This document shows positions 10,573-22,819 of a stretch of 64,000 bases of DNA, piece after piece. The translations under genes and the position numbers were made by a program. Source of the DNA: Umbelopsis ramanniana AG (taxonomy: Eukaryota > Mucoromycota > Umbelopsidomycetes > Umbelopsidales > Umbelopsidaceae); assembly GCF_025399195.1 (NCBI RefSeq), contig NW_026252112.1, forward strand, positions 230,117 through 294,116, given 5' to 3'. The notes beneath the pieces were generated by a model. That model did no database searches. It was given only the letters and a program-made list of their open reading frames with translations, and was not told the DNA's origin. How positions within the stretch are numbered: the stretch's first letter is position 1; every line of letters begins with the position of its first letter.

Positions 10573-12093
10573 ATGAAGGATTCGTCCCTTGACATTAGGT
10601 GGAAAGACGTAGCTGCGAGATTAAACCCTTTGAATACCTTTTTGCTTTTCCTTATCGTAATTCATTGTTGTTTGACGATGGTAAGGGAAACGTTAGTGGC
10701 CATAGGACATACACCGATTTTATTACCACAATCGGCAGCAAAATATCCAATCATTGTTATTCTTGGCATACTAAATAAAGAATCCTGCCCCCAAAAAAAA
10801 TTATATAAAATGATTCATGGCCCTCGGGACATTTTCAAGTGGTTGGCTTTTATCGCTTCTAACGTAATGGAAAATACGGATGGCTTCATTCGCTTACTCG
10901 ACGATTTTACAAATATCCGACTATGTCTAAGAGCGCTCCGTGATACGCACCAGTCAGTTCTGACTAGACAAAAGACGTGTCGCATTTTCTCACTTGTCTA
11001 CAACACTGTCAAAGTGGACCAAAACAAGATCCTTTACGCGCAAACACAGTTACTTCGTCGTATTCGTACAGAGCATGCTGAGCTCAACCAACGCATTGAA
11101 ACACTTCAGAACAGTCGAACTCATATAGAGCTGGAACTGAATCTTATGGAAGACCACATGAACAGTGCCAGGGACCATGCTCAACAGCGTCGAGATAAGA
11201 GGAACAAACGAGAACATCAATACAACCAAGCTTATTTTGTTCCGCTTGTGTCTAACTATTGGCAGAAAAAGTATCTTCGGGCTAGAGATAAAAATGCTAC
11301 GGCAGAGCAAATGGTTTGTGAGATGAGGGATCGAATTGAACAGTGCCGTGAAGAACTTCGCGAGATTGGACGGGAACTTGGAAAAATTCAAAAGTTGGCA
11401 GCCGACCTCGATCAACAAAAAGGGGAGGCGGAGGCGACAACCGCCACGGTCCAAGAATTTCATCAAAAACTATCTCAAGCGAATATCTTCTGGTCTCGGT
11501 TTGCTGGAGGCACTTGTCAGGATTTAATAACCACCATTACCGATTTGGTTTCTTTATTGGAGCGACCGAGAGATACTCGTGCATATTACAATGATGTACA
11601 AGCTGCTCTGCAAAATTTTGTCAATATGAATAATGACTATCACGCGGAAGAAGGCTTTGGCCAAGATAATTTTGGGACCATCGAATTGGATTATACCTGC
11701 TCAAGGTGTAGCCAGTCGCAGCATGGCTGGCCATGCGTTGACAAAGTTCGAAACCAAGACCTATTGTGCCCAACTTGCTATAAGGAAACTCGACTGAGCA
11801 TGGTAGTAGAGAAGAAAGTCAACGCTATAGGTGTGAAATTGCTAGGCTCAGAAACTAGTCTCAGCTCAATGGTTGATATTAAACGACGATCTGTCCCTAT
11901 GCACTCTGCCTCTTCCAATAATCTACGACGCAAATCCGCAGCCTCGGATATGCAATCCATTCAAAGCGCTGATAAACCCCTTCTTAAAAGAAACTTTCTG
12001 AAAAGCATGTTCAATATCAGCTCTTCAGCCATACATTCCTCCAATCGAATATCTTCCTTCCATACCCCAAGTCGTGAAAATGTCGCGGCTTAA
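10573..12093 (+). CDS. Unrecognised coiled-coil protein with C-terminal Cys4 cluster
   Basis: Single-exon gene of 506 residues; no family recognised. The start is the ATG at 10573, after a pyrimidine-rich leader. Residues ~18-45 are hydrophobic (FLLFLIVIHCCLTM), which could be an amphipathic or buried helix. Residues ~130-290 are strongly helical and charged, with heptad-like Leu/Ile spacing (ILYAQTQLLRRIRTEH, ELNQRIETLQN, EMRDRIEQCREEL), indicating a coiled coil. Around residues 375-400 there is a possible zinc-binding cluster: YTCSRCSQSQHGWPC, then LLCPTCYKE (CxxC...CxxC). The final ~100 residues are Ser-rich with basic patches (SSNNLRRKSAA), suggesting phosphorylation. The lack of introns in an intron-rich neighbourhood is noticeable. 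It converges on ATX1 (103 bp between stops). A membrane-trafficking or tethering role would be a guess. Confidence 0.75.
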   Translation: MKDSSLDIRWKDVAARLNPLNTFLLFLIVIHCCLTMVRETLVAIGHTPILLPQSAAKYPIIVILGILNKESCPQKKLYKMIHGPRDIFKWLAFIASNVMENTDGFIRLLDDFTNIRLCLRALRDTHQSVLTRQKTCRIFSLVYNTVKVDQNKILYAQTQLLRRIRTEHAELNQRIETLQNSRTHIELELNLMEDHMNSARDHAQQRRDKRNKREHQYNQAYFVPLVSNYWQKKYLRARDKNATAEQMVCEMRDRIEQCREELREIGRELGKIQKLAADLDQQKGEAEATTATVQEFHQKLSQANIFWSRFAGGTCQDLITTITDLVSLLERPRDTRAYYNDVQAALQNFVNMNNDYHAEEGFGQDNFGTIELDYTCSRCSQSQHGWPCVDKVRNQDLLCPTCYKETRLSMVVEKKVNAIGVKLLGSETSLSSMVDIKRRSVPMHSASSNNLRRKSAASDMQSIQSADKPLLKRNFLKSMFNISSSAIHSSNRISSFHTPSRENVAA

Positions 12094-12196
12094 ACCGAAT
12101 ACCAATAATAAAAGTAAAAAAACTATCAAAAATGGCCATCAGGTGCTTTTAATGCTCACAGCAATAAAGGGAAGAAAACGGGCTATACAATTAAAT

Positions 12197-12537
12197 TTAA
12201 GCGATAGGGGTTACAGCTTTGCCAGTCTTGGTGATAGTTTCAAGGACTTTTTCTTGGGGAACCGTTGCGTCGACGACAACAAGTTGCTTTTCAAGATCGA
12301 TATCAACCTTTTCAACACCTAGTTTCACGATAAACAGTTAGCATGGTCATGATTTGTAATCGGTTGCAGCGATCCTTGCAGGAAAATTACCCTCGAGCTT
12401 GTTGAGTGCGCGGTTCACAGCATTGGAGCAGCCAGAGCAGCTCATTGCGACGGTGTATTTGTATTGCTAATAGTTACGAATGTTAAGCGCTGTTAGATGA
12501 TCACAATGTTCGATTTAGGAAAGGTGCTTACAGGCAT
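12197..12537 (-). CDS. ATX1: Copper metallochaperone ATX1/ATOX1
   Basis: Small cytosolic copper chaperone that delivers Cu(I) to a P-type ATPase (Ccc2 type) for loading secreted multicopper enzymes. Three exons: 12532..12537 (six bases coding only Met-Pro), 12391..12466 and 12197..12318, making 67 residues. The heavy-metal-associated fold is clear: YKYTVAMSCSGCSNAVNRAL carries the MxCxxC copper site, followed by a beta strand VEKVDIDLEKQLVVV, then VPQEKVLETITKTGKAV, with the conserved Lys near the C-terminus that neutralises bound copper. Length matches the family (about 68-73). The tiny first exon and dispersed coding bases keep it out of simple ORF lists. Confidence 0.93.
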
Positions 12538-14275
12538 TGTTGTCCAGGTATAAGAAAGTAAAGTGATTTGCTCCTGGTCGGGAAGTCAAGAGATTTTATG
12601 TCGTGGCCTGAGCAATTTTTGCGGAACCAGGGACAATTTTTTTTTAACCGTTGGGCTTTTTCAGTAAAATTCGGCATCTGCAGAGCTTGTTGCTGCCAAA
12701 TATATTCAAACTTTCGACAAATGGTTTATGATCATACTATTCATGCAATTGACTTGTGGATACAGGGTAAGACTGTGAAGTTATACTAGCAAAGGAGTAG
12801 ATATTTCTACATCAATTAAAAAAACATTTAGAAGTGATAAGACCTGCCGAACGAGTGAATTCCTATTGCGAAAATTTGTTGTTTTCGGAGACATGGCTAC
12901 AGTTTGACCTCTCTGATCATAATGCTCTGCAACGAAGCATCATCAACATGAATGGTGATATTAAATGGAGGCATACGTAAAGACGATATTTCACTTTTGT
13001 ATATTTTTGCTAACCATGATGACAAGGGGAAATTGCGAGCTCAGGATTAATAATTGCGTTTCATTAACTGACTTTTCATATTGGATCTGCTTTGTCCAGG
13101 TTCACAAAGTTCCACGTCCGTCGATCTGATAAAAAGACCCATGGTATCTAATCTCAGCCTTTGCTTATAACATCCATTCTTTCATTTATGTTACCGATTC
13201 TCTCGCATTTGTAATGCATGATATGTGCAAGTGCTACTGTTTTTTTATTATGACATTTGAAAGTAGCAAGCGACATCTGAGACTAGGCAGACTGAATCTC
13301 ATCAAATCATTAGACAGTTTTCCACCCTATATTTTGGAGAGGAGCGATATGAACCTGAAACATGATATTCTCAGGTCCCCGCCATCAGTTGTGCATGCTA
13401 ATTGAATCTTGATAATAAAGAAATAAGGAAACTTGTTGAAATGGTATCACTAACGTATATTGCTTGAGCTGTATCATGGCTGTAAATAGATTGAAGAAAC
13501 AGAATAGAAATCAAAAAATAGATAAGACCAAAATAAAAAAAAAAATCTTCCAGGCGAACTGCGACGGCTTCATATTCAAAGTGATCGACGGTCTGTTTGC
13601 TTAAAAAACATCGGCCCGTTCGAGCGGACTCGTTACCTTAGCTATAACATGATGGTCCTCGTAAAGATATGTAACTTGATCCGTTGAAGGCTGTTGTTAC
13701 ATGTCCATTGTGTGCTCCAGCTTGATGGCAAGTACTTGTCTAAACGCTGAAGCATCTATTTATGGATATAAGATCGCATCTTCTTTTTCCACCGGCGACG
13801 GAGCGGTGGCTTGAAACTTTCTACTTCTTTGAGGACCGGGCTTGGAAACCCCAAAAAAAACATGCTATTTCGTAAAGAAAGACTAGCGCTTCCATGGATT
13901 GCCAAAAATCCCATAATTTTTTTTTAAAAAAAAAAATGCAGTGTTGTCAATCCGACAATTTGAAAATGGGATTTTCTATAAGCTGATGCTGTTTGGGGTA
14001 TGGGTGACGCTTACTTTTGATGTTAGTGAGATCACTTGGCGTGATGGCTTCCGACGTCACAACTTTCACTTGAGTGAAGCTGATTGGTTGGGTTGCTGCC
14101 CTGAAACTCAAGCCGAAGGTCTTTGAAACAGAGAGAAAGTGAAACCTTTCAAACATCGAACCTGGTCATTCCTTCCCTTTGACAAATCGCTTCGTAAACT
14201 AGAATCGTTTTTGACACTGGTGAAGTTGCTTTGAATTCCATTCACTCTTCAAGTCTCAGCTCTACATCTCCAAAC
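12538..14275. other. Long intergenic region upstream of the GLI-like factor
   Basis: About 1.7 kb with no supported gene. Several short open frames exist on both strands but have no domain-like composition. The region contains poly-A/poly-T tracts (for example 13536-13546, 13918-13936) and leads into a pyrimidine-rich 5' leader before the ATG at 14276. It probably serves as the extended promoter and untranslated leader of the transcription factor. No RNA gene was recognised. Confidence 0.5.
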
Positions 14276-14379
14276 ATGGAGCTCAATCAGCAACTGCCAG
14301 ACCACCCCAATCAGTTGATAGGAGACAATCCTTCAGCGCTGGACCCTTCAACGCAAAATGAACACATTCAACAGTTCTT

Positions 14380-14412
<33 letters not shown>

Positions 14413-17400
14413 GCAGCAACAGCAGGCCAGCATTGACCAGCAGGTAGCGTCATTTCTCAGTCAAAACGACCATTCCGGTAATGTCGCACACACTAATCCC
14501 GAACTTCAGCTTGCGTCTTCCCACTCGTCTCCTGTACAGCAACAATCTCAGGGTCAATCGACACTACAAATGATAGATCGTCAACTAGAAGCCGTTGCCA
14601 AACAGCAGGGGCAGAATGAAGCTGTCATGTCGCAGCTTTTGTTTATGGGACAATCGCATAACAATCAACTGTTAATGGCCAATGATCAGCAAGGTCATCA
14701 CAATCAATTACAGCCTTCGCTTCTTGAAGAGGCGAAACGGTCAGAGCAGGAAGCAATGCTTGCGAATGAAGCCAATATCAATTCGTCGCATCAGATGCAA
14801 CTTGGCGCGCATGATCCCAACAGCATTATGCATCAGCAAAACGAAGTCTTACAACAACAGCATAACCAAATACTGGCTGATCATTTATCATCGCAATCCA
14901 CGACACCGCAGAATGAGCACAATATGATGCAGCAGCAACAGACACAGGCCACACCTCCTTTGCCGCAACATCCTACGCGTGATCAACAGACTGGGCAGAT
15001 GCAACAACAGACTGCAGACGATGTCAATGAACAAACCGTATTCAATCCCATGTTACAGTCGATGTCAAACTCGGTGCCTCTAAGCGGTGCAGTGATGCAA
15101 GAGTTGGGTGAGCGACAGTTGCAGCAACCCTCTCCTGCAAGCATGTCACAGCCTCAGATCCTGTCCAATCCCAGCTCACACAGCTCAACACCTCATTTGC
15201 ACACTCAAGAAGTTGTTGGCTCGCAGCATCATACCCCTGAGCAGCAGCATGAACAAATTTTACAAGGCATAATGGCTTCTGTTAATCATACCATGGCTAG
15301 CAATACGCACGATGCCAACTTACAGCAGCAACAAGCCCAAGTGGCTGCCATGCAACACGCAGTCGCACAACACGTTCAAGCGCAGCAAATGGCCGCCGCT
15401 GTCGCCGCTCAACAAGCCACACCTGGTATGGCTTATGACGGTGATATGAAGCAACAACAGCAAACGTCACCCTCCATGGACCAAATGATGTCTGCAGCGG
15501 CTACCGATTCCCAGAACTACAATAATAATGTAATGGGTAACGCCAAAGAGGTTCAAGTGCCAGCAAGTCATGTTGTGCCATCCCAGCTAGGAACATCCAT
15601 GCCTCAAAACATGAACTCGGTCGTCTCTGACAATATGATGCAGCATGTTGAACAACAACATGCAAACCAACAGTCATATAATACCATGCGGAATAATATG
15701 ATGGAAGCTAACCAGGCAGTACAAATGCATAGCGCATTAATGCAGCAACAACAAATGCAGCAATTGCAGCAGCATATCCAAGCTATGCATAACTCACAGA
15801 CACAGCAGCCTCCTCAACAAGATCCACATCTCTCACAACCACCTGCTGAACATGGTACGAAACGACCGTACGATACCGGTGCAACTGCTCAACAACGGAA
15901 ATCCCGTCGACACACCGTGTCGTCACCTTATCCCTCTCACCTCAATATGCTCCAAAAACCAAATTTGTATATTGATACGGCGAATCTTCAACCAAGACAT
16001 CAGCCGCCATTCGTTCCTATCGTTCCTTCTCAGATGGGCCAGTCACCTACGACGAACCACGGTGCAAGTTTACCGGGGTCTATAGCCAACAGTCCTCAAG
16101 AAGGAAAGTACCCTGGTGGATTCAATCACATTGCACTACCAGCACGACCTACCAGTCTTTCACAAATGAATATCGAATCACAATCTACTGCATCTCTTTC
16201 ACGGAATGTTGCACAGGCTGCACATGTCTCAGTGAAAGAATTTGAACATATGTCAAGAGAACAGCTCATTGCCAGACTTGTTCAACTTGAGCAGGAGAAG
16301 CGCGGTAACAGTCCTGGCTCTAACTCAGCACACTCTGCCACTACTCCCATCCCAAGTACCTTACAGCAGTCGACTACAGCGGAAACGATGCAAGATAACA
16401 CTCGGTCCGGACCTGCAGAAGCCGCTGCCACAGACACTAGTACGAATCCAGATGAAGATGATGACGGTCCGAACACCCCAATTGACAATCATACCTCCAC
16501 CGATAAATCCAAAGCCGAGGGCGAGTCCAAGAACGATGATGGCGAAGAGGAGGATGTCGACGACGAAGAGGATGAGGACGCCGATGATGATGCGCCTAAG
16601 GAAGAGCAAAAGATGCAGTGCCGATGGACCAATTGTGGCCTGGTGTGTGAAACGCTGGAGAGTCTCATCAGCCATATTGGCGAAGCACATGTTGGAAGTG
16701 GAAAGGTGAGCTAATGGATTCTCCTATTTCTCTGGTATGCAACGTTGTTTTGGTGTACTCATGTTTCCTGTATTTTCTAGGCATCCTACAGTTGTAACTG
16801 GGAAGGTTGCGCGCGAGCTCAAAAACCATTCACGAAACGACACAAGATGTATAACCACTTGAGAACGCATACTGGGGAGCGACCCTATGTGTGTCATAAA
16901 GAAGGTGAGACGGGGTTTCCAAGTGTATGCGGTGCCCCTAATACATTATCTCATCATATTCTAATCCCTTTTCTTTCGAAAGGATGTGGCAAACGATTTT
17001 CTCGCCCGGACTCTCTCACGACGCACATCAAGACACACTCCAATATTCGACCCTATGTTTGCAGTTTCAAAGGCTGTAAAAAAGCTTACTATCATTCCCG
17101 CTCACTTAAAAAACACGAACGTACACATGCTGGACATGATTCAGGCGAAACCAACGATGCTAATCTTGGATACATACCCTCGCAAATGGACGCACAAAAC
17201 GCTGGTGGTGGCGGCTACCCAACGTATGCTCCAAGGCCAGTACCGCCCTATGTTCAACCGCCACCCCCCTACAATGCTCAACCGATACCTACTCCGGAAA
17301 AGATGGCCGAAAACCAAGCTGCCTATATGGCCCATCATCAAGAACAACAAGCTGCTGCAGCGGCTGCTGCTGGCATTAACGTCTCTCAACTCGGTCAGAT

Positions 17401-17590
17401 GGCTTCAATGAATGCTTATGCACAACCTGGTCAAAACCCTGGTGGTCAGATCTACAATCCGCTTGTTGCTATAAAATACAACCCTCCTGGCCAACCTTCT
17501 ATTCCCCACCAACAATTTTCTGGTAATAATACGCCCATATCAAATCAAACCTCTCAGGCCTATGCATATGGTGCACATCCTTCCATTTAG
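14276..17590 (+). CDS. Gln-rich transcription factor with five GLI/ZIC-like C2H2 zinc fingers
   Basis: Three exons (14276..16705, 16781..16904, 16983..17590) encode 1053 residues. Residues ~1-600 are extremely rich in Gln, His, Met and Ser, including a pure polyglutamine run of about 15 encoded by mixed CAG/CAA; this is a likely activation domain. A conserved-looking basic patch KRPYDTGATAQQRKSRRHTVSSPYP lies near residue 545. An acidic stretch (DDGEEEDVDDEEDEDADDD) precedes five C2H2 fingers: CRWTNCGLVCETLESLISHI, CNWEGCARAQKPFTKRHKMYNH, CHKEGCGKRFSRPDSLTTH, CSFKGCKKAYYHSRSLKKH, with the TGERPY-type linker. The first two fingers, with C-x-W-x-x-C, match GLI/ZIC rather than PacC spacing. The tail is Pro/Gln/Ala-rich. 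The apparent start at 14231 is TTG, so the first ATG was used. Target genes cannot be told from sequence. Confidence 0.88.
14381..14425 (+). repeat. CAG/CAA polyglutamine tract
   Basis: A run of about 15 CAG/CAA codons inside the transcription-factor gene at protein residues ~36-50. Mixed codon use (caacagcaacag, then cagcagcag) suggests an older, partly stabilised repeat. Such tracts often vary in length between strains. Confidence 0.9.
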
Positions 17591-17922
17591 ACCCTGATGC
17601 ATCATTATAAACAGCCAAACCACACAAAAAAAAAGTTAAATTGTATTGGATCCAAGCAGTAAAATAAATACTGGGACAGAGTTCCTTTTTTGCAGGCAAT
17701 GGAAGACTTCTACAGAATGAGCCACTATGGGCTTGTCATGCTTATATATTAACCGCAGATATCGACTGTACATTAGATAAAAAAAAACGTCAATAAAATA
17801 ATTTCGCCAAGTTCGTAATTTCCTATGTGACTTCCTTTTGTGACAGCCCCACTGAATTTTTTCTCGACTCTTTCAATTCCACTTGCAAATATCTTCACCA
17901 GTAAAAGGTTTTTACAGGCAAC

Positions 17923-19409
17923 ATGGTAAGGATTTGAGACGATAGTTCCGCTAATTCTTTCACATCAGTTATTAACCTCTATTCTGTTAACAGAAAATAA
18001 AAGCCCTTTCCAGATCCTCCAGCGATTACGTTCGTGAGCGAGCACAGGACATTCACAAGGTGCAAAAAAATCTTGATCCCACCGTGCATCCCTTTGAAAA
18101 GGCTAGAGAATATGTTCGTGCCCTCAACTCTGTCAAGACCGAAAGAATGTTCGCCAAGCCTTTCCTTGGGTCTCTCAGTGGTCATATTGACGGTGTCTAC
18201 TCTATGGTTAAGCACCCACACCGCTTGAACTCCATGATTTCTGGCAGTGGCGATGGCGAGATTCGAATCTGGGACATCTCGGAGCGAGAGTCAAGCTGGA
18301 CAGTCAAGGCTCACAAAGGTATTGTGCACGGTCTTTGTCCGTCTCCCAAAGACTCCAAATTCTTGTCTTGTTCGGCGGATAGAACGGTTAAAATCTGGGA
18401 CCAGAACGAAGGCACCACACCCATTCACACTTATATGGGTAAATACGCATTCACTGGATTGTCACACCATTATACCGATCCTCTGTTTGCTACTTCTGGT
18501 AACGCTGTTGAGATTTGGGACCAAAACCGATCTGAACCCATTCAAGAATTCAACTGGGGTGCCGATACGACACACACTGTCAAGTTCAACTACACAGAAA
18601 CAAATATATTCGCAAGTTGTGGCACGGACCGCACCATTGCTCTGTATGATTTGAGAACTTCTCAACCTATATCCAAGGTTGTCATGTCGGTAAGTAGTAA
18701 TTGAGGTTTTAATCCGCTGCCCCTTATGATGGTCGTGTATCTCACCAATCCCCCCCCCCTTTTTTTTTTATTTTGTCATGCGCAGATGAGAACCAACGCA
18801 ATCGCATGGAACCCAATGGAAGCATTTATCTTCACAGCTGCTAATGAAGATCACAACTGCTATACGTTCGATATGCGAAGAATGGAATCAGCTGTAAATG
18901 TCTTGAAGGATCATGTTTCAGCGGTTTTGGATGTAGATTACTCGCCCACCGGTGAGGAAATCATCACTGGATCTTACGACAGAACACTTCGATTGTATAA
19001 CGCCAGACAAGGTCACAGCAAGGACGTCTATCATACCAGGCGAATGCAGCGTATTTTCTGCGTTCAATTCACTATGGACAGCAAATACGTTCTTTCCGGC
19101 TCTGATGACGGTAACATTCGATTATGGAGAGCACACGCTGCCGAGAGAATGGGTATCAAGAGTGTCCGTGAGCGAGCTCATCTCGAATATAGCGCCAAAC
19201 TCAAGGAGCGCTACTCCCACATGCCAGAGATTAGACGAATTGACAAGCACCGTAACTTGCCTCAATCCATCAAAAAGGCGGATAGACTCAAGAAACAGAT
19301 TCTTGGCAACCGTAAGAAGAAGGAAGATAATCGTATCAAGCATTCGGCTCCCGGTAGCATTGAGAGACAGCCAGAGAGGAAGAAAGCTATTGTTGGTGTT
19401 GCGAAATAA
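17923..19409 (+). CDS. SOF1: U3 snoRNP / SSU processome WD40 protein Sof1 (DCAF13)
   Basis: Nucleolar WD40 protein of the small-subunit processome needed for 18S rRNA maturation. Three exons: 17923..17925 (only the start codon), 17994..18689 and 18786..19409 (440 residues). The N-terminus MKIKALSRSSSDYVRE...HKVQKNLDPTVHPFEKAREYVRAL is typical for Sof1. Seven WD-like repeats follow (for example GSGDGEIRIWD, SCSADRTVKIWD, SYDRTLRLY, SGSDDGNIRLWRA). The C-terminal Sof1 domain is clear: ERMGIKSVRERAHLEY, then KERYSHMPEIRRIDKHRNLP and a Lys-rich end. An exon carrying just the ATG is unusual, but the GT donor and the frame of exon 2 support it. Its 3' end converges on the phosphoesterase gene. Confidence 0.94.
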
Positions 19410-19752
19410 TTTCTGCCTTTTATCCATCCATTCCCATTCATGCCATGTACAATATTACCATCATCCTCCCCCATGCAATAGGAGAATTGCTCAAGTTTTT
19501 GCTAGTTTATTTTTCATACATTTTGCTACCCTTTATTTTTAATTGTAGCTGTCTAGATAAAGAATTGTTTTCTGGATTTGTTTCAACCATTGTGTAAGCG
19601 TACCGGTTAGGATATGGCTTGTTTAGTCTGGTTTACATTTGGGATCAACAGTATATGAATGCAGGTGTATTATGCATAGAATTGGGATGGAATCTCCAGT
19701 CCACCGTTTATTAAGTGAGCTTGTAATTTTACAAGCATTCATATAGATACGA
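19410..19752. other. Convergent 3' intergenic region
   Basis: About 340 bp between the stop codons of SOF1 and the first phosphoesterase copy. It is AT-rich, as expected for two facing 3' untranslated regions, and no gene or repeat was seen in it. Confidence 0.5.
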
Positions 19753-22013
19753 TCAGATTTGGACAGAGTAGATTTGGAACGAGGTGGCACTCTTGGTCAC
19801 ATTAACGCTGTTGGAAGAGATGGTTAAACCTTGACCTACTTTGCTTTCATACAAGTTATAAGTAGCGCCATTCGCGGTATAAGTGGCATTCCAGAGAGTT
19901 GCACCACAGCTGCCCAGCTGAACTGCCTGGCCGCTAACATTGATGCAGGTTTTTGTTTGGATGTTCATGATCTGGAAAGATCCACTGACTTGGTTCACCA
20001 TGAATACTTCTGCAGGTGACTGGAGAGTCGAGTTGCCAACTGTCAGTGTGCCGCCATTTGACTGCAAAGAGTTAGACCCATATCTGAAAACAAGGTATCG
20101 ACCTTCTGTCAAATATCCTCGCAGGCGCTTGCTACCCTTCTCTACTACAGGCATTTTCTGCTTTCCATATGGAGGCGAGCTCTTTGGATCCGTCAAACTG
20201 TACACCACGGTTAATACTGGAAATAAACCATCCCAAACCCCCTCCACCCATCTATAAAAAATGGTCAACTTACTTTTCGCACATTTCAGTGGGATCCCAG
20301 TTTCCAGAACTGTCTTTGGGTGGAGTGGCAACATCAGGCAAGTTGGGAATAGAGAAATCAGGGTTCTCAAAGTCAAAGAGGTTGAGAAGTGACGACATAG
20401 TTTGTCTTGCCCATGGAGAAATCAATCCAGCAGGAGCACGAACACCGCCATTGTTATCCTTTCCGATCCATTCTTCCAATAGCATCAATGTGCTGCGGTG
20501 GTCAGACACCTCTGTGAAAACGTTTCCTCCTCTGCAGTAAGGACTGATGCAGATAAATGGTACTCTTGGTCCAGGACCAGGCGATGATTTGGTACCCAAT
20601 TCGAGCGCTACAGGCTGCCACTCGCTTTTAGGAGCTTGGGGAGGTATAACGTGATCGTAAAAACCTGGTAGAAGGCAAAAGTCAGTCGAACATGTGCAGA
20701 AAGCTTAACCGCCCCGTCTCCAAGTTTATACCTCCAGATTCGTCATAGTTGATAATAAGAGCAGTTGATTCCCACAACGGAGAGTTCATGACAGATTCAA
20801 CCACCTGTCTTTGCAACCAGGCACCGGCTGAAGGACAGTTATCTGGATGCTCAGAGAGTTCTACCAAATAAGCAATTATTAGCCAGACTATATCTTTACC
20901 ACCCTTTTCAGTATCACCATTTACCTGTGGCGCCAACAATGTAGCTGACTTGAGGAAGAGTTCCGTTAGCCGCACGAGCTTGGAATTCTGCAATTCCTAG
21001 AAATCCAAGACCCTTTTGTTTTTCTACTCCATCTGGGAGAGCACTCCAATATTGGAACCACTTCAACGGGTCATCGTCAAAATTATCTAAGGAAATGGAA
21101 AAAAGAATGGTTCAGAAACCACTTATCTATAATAACTGAAAGGGAAAATATTAAAAAGCACTTACCGTTGTCTTGGAACACTTGCCAACTAACACCGGCT
21201 GTGGTCAAATTTTGAGGATAGCTGATAATAGAATAAGATTAGAAAAATATTGACTGTAGAAAAAAATCATTATCAAGACACACTTACGTGCTCCACTTCA
21301 ATGTTGGCGATTCGGTATTGTCTTGCAAGGAATAGCCACCAGCTGTTGGAATGATGGGTCACGAATGTGAATAACAATGAAAATTACTAGGCATTCAAGA
21401 CGGTAAATATGCCTACCGGAATTGGTACCACTCATCCAAACAACACGGTTAGGGTTAGTAGAGGCAGTGACTGATTGGAAATACCTGATAAAATATGTAA
21501 GTATATCTGCTATGTCGATTAATGAGTGACGCAAATCACTTACATATCAGCTATGGTGAACTCTTCGGCAAGAGCAAAGTGAAATGGCAATTGGTCTCTT
21601 GTTTCGTATCCCATGGACATGGGGCTATTTCCCATTGGCCAATTATTGTTTTTGCCACCGTTGAGAGCAAGATGGTTTGGAAACCACCCATTACTTCCTC
21701 CAGCGGTGCATCCAGCTCGATTTCCGGTGAATTGAAATGGCAAAATATATCCGGCTCCATTGCGCCAGTCAGTACTAAGCAGATATGGTTGGTAATACAA
21801 GCTATTGCCATTGCTTTGGATGCCGACATTAGGGTCGTTAAATCCTCGCACTCCTGCCATGGTGCCGTAGTAATGGTCAAAGGATCGGTTTTCTTGCATG
21901 AAATAGACAAAATGCTTGATTTTCTCTAACCCTGTGGTGTTGGTCCCGCTTGCACAGGCCACCCATTCTGTAGCAAGACAGAGTGCAACTGCTGCTGTAA
22001 TTGCAAATTCCAT
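19753..22013 (-). CDS. Secreted phospholipase C / acid phosphatase-family phosphoesterase, copy 1
   Basis: Predicted secreted phosphoesterase of the alkaline-phosphatase-like PLC/AcpA family, which cleaves phosphoesters such as those of phospholipids. Eight exons: 21544..22013, 21417..21484, 21288..21342, 21166..21221, 20925..21086, 20732..20860, 20274..20664 and 19753..20197 (591 residues). An N-terminal signal peptide (MEFAITAAVALCLATEWVACA) precedes GLEKIKHFVYFMQENRSFDHYYG, the metal/nucleophile motif of the family. Other landmarks are NRAGCTAGGSNGW, SPMSMGYE, NYDESGG with FYDHV, GPRVPFICISPYCRGG and DHRSTLMLLEEW. After about residue 440 a separate C-terminal domain has a ricin-like repeat (TKTCINVSG...LGSCGATLW). 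It shares most of its sequence and seven intron sites with copy 2 downstream; one intron site is moved by 36 coding bases. Substrate (phospholipid versus phosphomonoester) is uncertain. Confidence 0.9.
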
Positions 22014-22819
22014 ATCTGATGCTCAACGATCGTTTTGCATATAAGCGGTTTTATAATAGTTCCAAGTCCTGTTTTACCACCACGTTCGAGGTAATCTATT
22101 GCTTCCGCATTTAGTTACACCATTGGCCACATATTGCATTCATATTCACCTACCGAATACACCATGTGGACAGCCTCTATGCACTTTTTCTGCTGTACGC
22201 ATCAATGTAGATGTAGCACGAGCCATGTCGCTCTTACTGACCGACCATCCGACATACGCCTCTATGTGTAAAATGATTTAGGGCCAATGTTGATACGCAC
22301 ATGTAAACATTAAAATGCTGCTCTGAAGCTCTTACCAAGACATGAATTCAATTTGTGTTTTTATCATTGTATATAACTTCAAAGAAGTTCAGTATGCTTA
22401 TCGTTCAAGGAATTAATTTCACTAAAATTAGGCAGTCTGTGCCAAAAGTAGGATTAGTAAATATCACGAATCGTTCCCATAGTTCAACCTTGCTTGTACG
22501 ACCACTTTGTACAATGCAGCATGAAGCTAGTGAATTTATGTCGCTTTGCCAGGGAAGGTCGTGTCAACGTTGGCTCTCAATACATCTCAGATTTCATGTC
22601 TTGTATTCCACAAATTACATTCCGCTCTTACTTTAAACAATTGTATACCAAACCCTTTCCGTAATTGAGTTTACATTCGGAAACGTTTAAATTTACTCCA
22701 TTGACATAGTATTGAAAAATATGGGCTGTGTTTTATTGAATAACTCAAGACCGTTCATAAATACGATGGTGATAATTGGGTTATTTTAGACTTCGAATTA
22801 AACTGCTGACATGAACTAC
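22014..22819. other. Intergenic region between tandem phosphoesterase genes
   Basis: About 800 bp forming the promoter of copy 1 and the 3' flank of copy 2. Short open frames on the plus strand have no recognisable content. A TATA-like element lies close to the copy 1 start. Nothing else was seen. Confidence 0.5.
22049..22055 (-). promoter_or_regulatory. TATA box of phosphoesterase copy 1
   Basis: On the minus strand this reads TATAAAA, about 36 bp upstream of the ATG at 22013. Placement suits a core promoter with a short leader. Confidence 0.5.

Noticed and set aside
16361-16690. 109-codon hydrophobic minus-strand frame
   Set aside because: Antisense of the acidic region of the zinc-finger factor; Asp/Glu codons read as Ile/Val/Phe/Leu on the other strand.
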